Shown here: piece by piece, positions 5,211-5,670 of the stretch
Position numbering within the stretch: the first letter of the stretch is position 1
How the letters are laid out: each line of letters begins with the position of its first letter
NCBI GenBank assembly: GCA_024636105.1
Contig: JAGXHO010000080.1
Location: 1 to 5,670, forward strand
DNA length: 5,670 nt
Source of the DNA: Trueperaceae bacterium
Lineage (GTDB): Bacteria > Deinococcota > Deinococci > Deinococcales > Trueperaceae
Direction of reading: 5' to 3'
The notes under the pieces: model-generated
What the model was told of the DNA's origin: nothing
Seen by the model: only the letters and a program-made list of their open reading frames with translations
The model's database searches: none
Program-made: the position numbers and the translations under genes

Positions 5211-5670
5211 TCAGGAGCTCCCGAAGGCCGCGTCGAGGTCGTCGACCAGGTCGTCCGCGTCCTCGATGCCGCACGTGAGCCTCAGCAGCACGCCGCCTCC
5301 GTCGCCTTCACCCAGTGCGGTGCAGGCGGTGACCACGCCGTCCGAGAGCGCGTCGGGTTCGCCGCAGCGAACCCAGCGCAGGCGGGCGAGCACCGCGGTG
5401 GCGTCCTCGGCCGTGTCGACGGTGCAGGTCAACACCGGGCCCCAGCGCGCGGGCCCGCACTCGGGCACCCGACCGGCATCGGGGTGGCCGGGCAGGCCCG
5501 GGTACGCGACGTTGCGCACCAGCGGGTGGCGCTTCAGGTACCGCGCGAGCGCGAGCGCGTTGGCGGCGCGTCGCTCCGCACGGAGCGGGAGCGAGCGGAA
5601 GCCGGCGAGCAGGCGCTCGGCCGTGGCCGGGCGCATGCGTGCGTCGGTGCGGGCGCGTTCGTCCGCGGCG
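5211..5670 (-). CDS. Cys/Met metabolism PLP-dependent enzyme (cystathionine gamma-synthase-like), C-terminal part, partial
   Basis: The last 152 residues of a gene that enters from the right edge; the frame is open to base 5670, so the ATG at 5636 is internal. The family C-terminal domain is recognisable: RPATAERLLAGFRSLPLRAERRAANALALARYL matches the helix holding 'rGl.TL.lR' and 'NA...A.fL', VRNVAYPGLPGHP matches 'V..V.YPGLPsHP', and LLRLTCGIEDADDLVDDLDAAF matches 'lvRlSvGiEd.eDLi.DL..Al', including the Arg that binds the substrate carboxylate. These enzymes make or break C-S bonds in methionine and cysteine metabolism. The segment normally reading SLGGvESL..HP..mTH is replaced by CGEPDALSDGVVTACTAL, and the loop before GIED is short, so the specific reaction (gamma-synthase, gamma-lyase, beta-lyase or sulfhydrylase) is uncertain. 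The PLP lysine lies outside the window. First gene here of the leftward set, 40 bp before the peptidase. Confidence 0.85.
   Translation of the reverse strand, partial: AADERARTDARMRPATAERLLAGFRSLPLRAERRAANALALARYLKRHPLVRNVAYPGLPGHPDAGRVPECGPARWGPVLTCTVDTAEDATAVLARLRWVRCGEPDALSDGVVTACTALGEGDGGGVLLRLTCGIEDADDLVDDLDAAFGSS

Noticed and set aside
5211..5636. A stand-alone 141-residue protein starting at ATG 5636
   Set aside because: The frame stays open to the window edge, and residues before this Met continue the family alignment, so it is the tail of a longer enzyme.
1..5670. Mobile elements, CRISPR arrays, tRNA or rRNA genes
   Set aside because: No transposase or integrase motifs, no regularly spaced repeats and no tRNA-like cloverleaf were seen; base composition is even across the window.

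Overview
The window is a very GC-rich, densely coded stretch from a bacterial chromosome. The strong GC bias at third codon positions, GTG starts, AGGAGG-type ribosome sites and stop/start overlaps fit a high-GC Actinomycetota-like bacterium. That assignment is an inference from composition and gene content, and a high-GC proteobacterium is not excluded. I see no rRNA, tRNA, CRISPR array, insertion sequence or phage gene.

Left half (1-3119): a divergent locus. A class III (CaiB/BaiF) CoA-transferase runs leftward off the window from 301. Facing it is a three-gene rightward operon: an IclR-family regulator (557-1399), a gamma-carbonic-anhydrase-like hexapeptide protein (1396-1962) and a second, complete CaiB/BaiF CoA-transferase (1959-3119). 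The three genes are joined by ATGA and GTGA overlaps. The 255-bp divergent spacer (302-556) holds a strong extended -10 box, an imperfect inverted repeat over the -35 zone that could be the IclR operator, and a GC hairpin in the leader. The simplest reading is an IclR-controlled acyl-CoA locus in which two related CoA-transferases activate an organic acid, with the regulator sensing that acid or a product. The substrate cannot be told from this window.

Right half (3141-5670): a leftward gene set converging on the first operon with only 21 bp between the stop codons. In transcription order it holds the C-terminal part of a Cys/Met-metabolism PLP enzyme (runs off the right edge), an M42-family metallo-aminopeptidase (4109-5170) and a zinc-free quinone oxidoreductase of the medium-chain dehydrogenase/reductase type (3141-4112). 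The last two share a GTGA overlap; the first two are 40 bp apart. They are probably co-transcribed from a promoter outside the window.

No clearly new system is visible. The points most worth a second look are the paralogous CoA-transferase pair around one regulator, with a 30-bp exact inverted repeat between the two genes, the candidate promoter/operator and leader hairpin, the CO2/CoA ambiguity of the hexapeptide protein, and the atypical active-site segment of the PLP enzyme.
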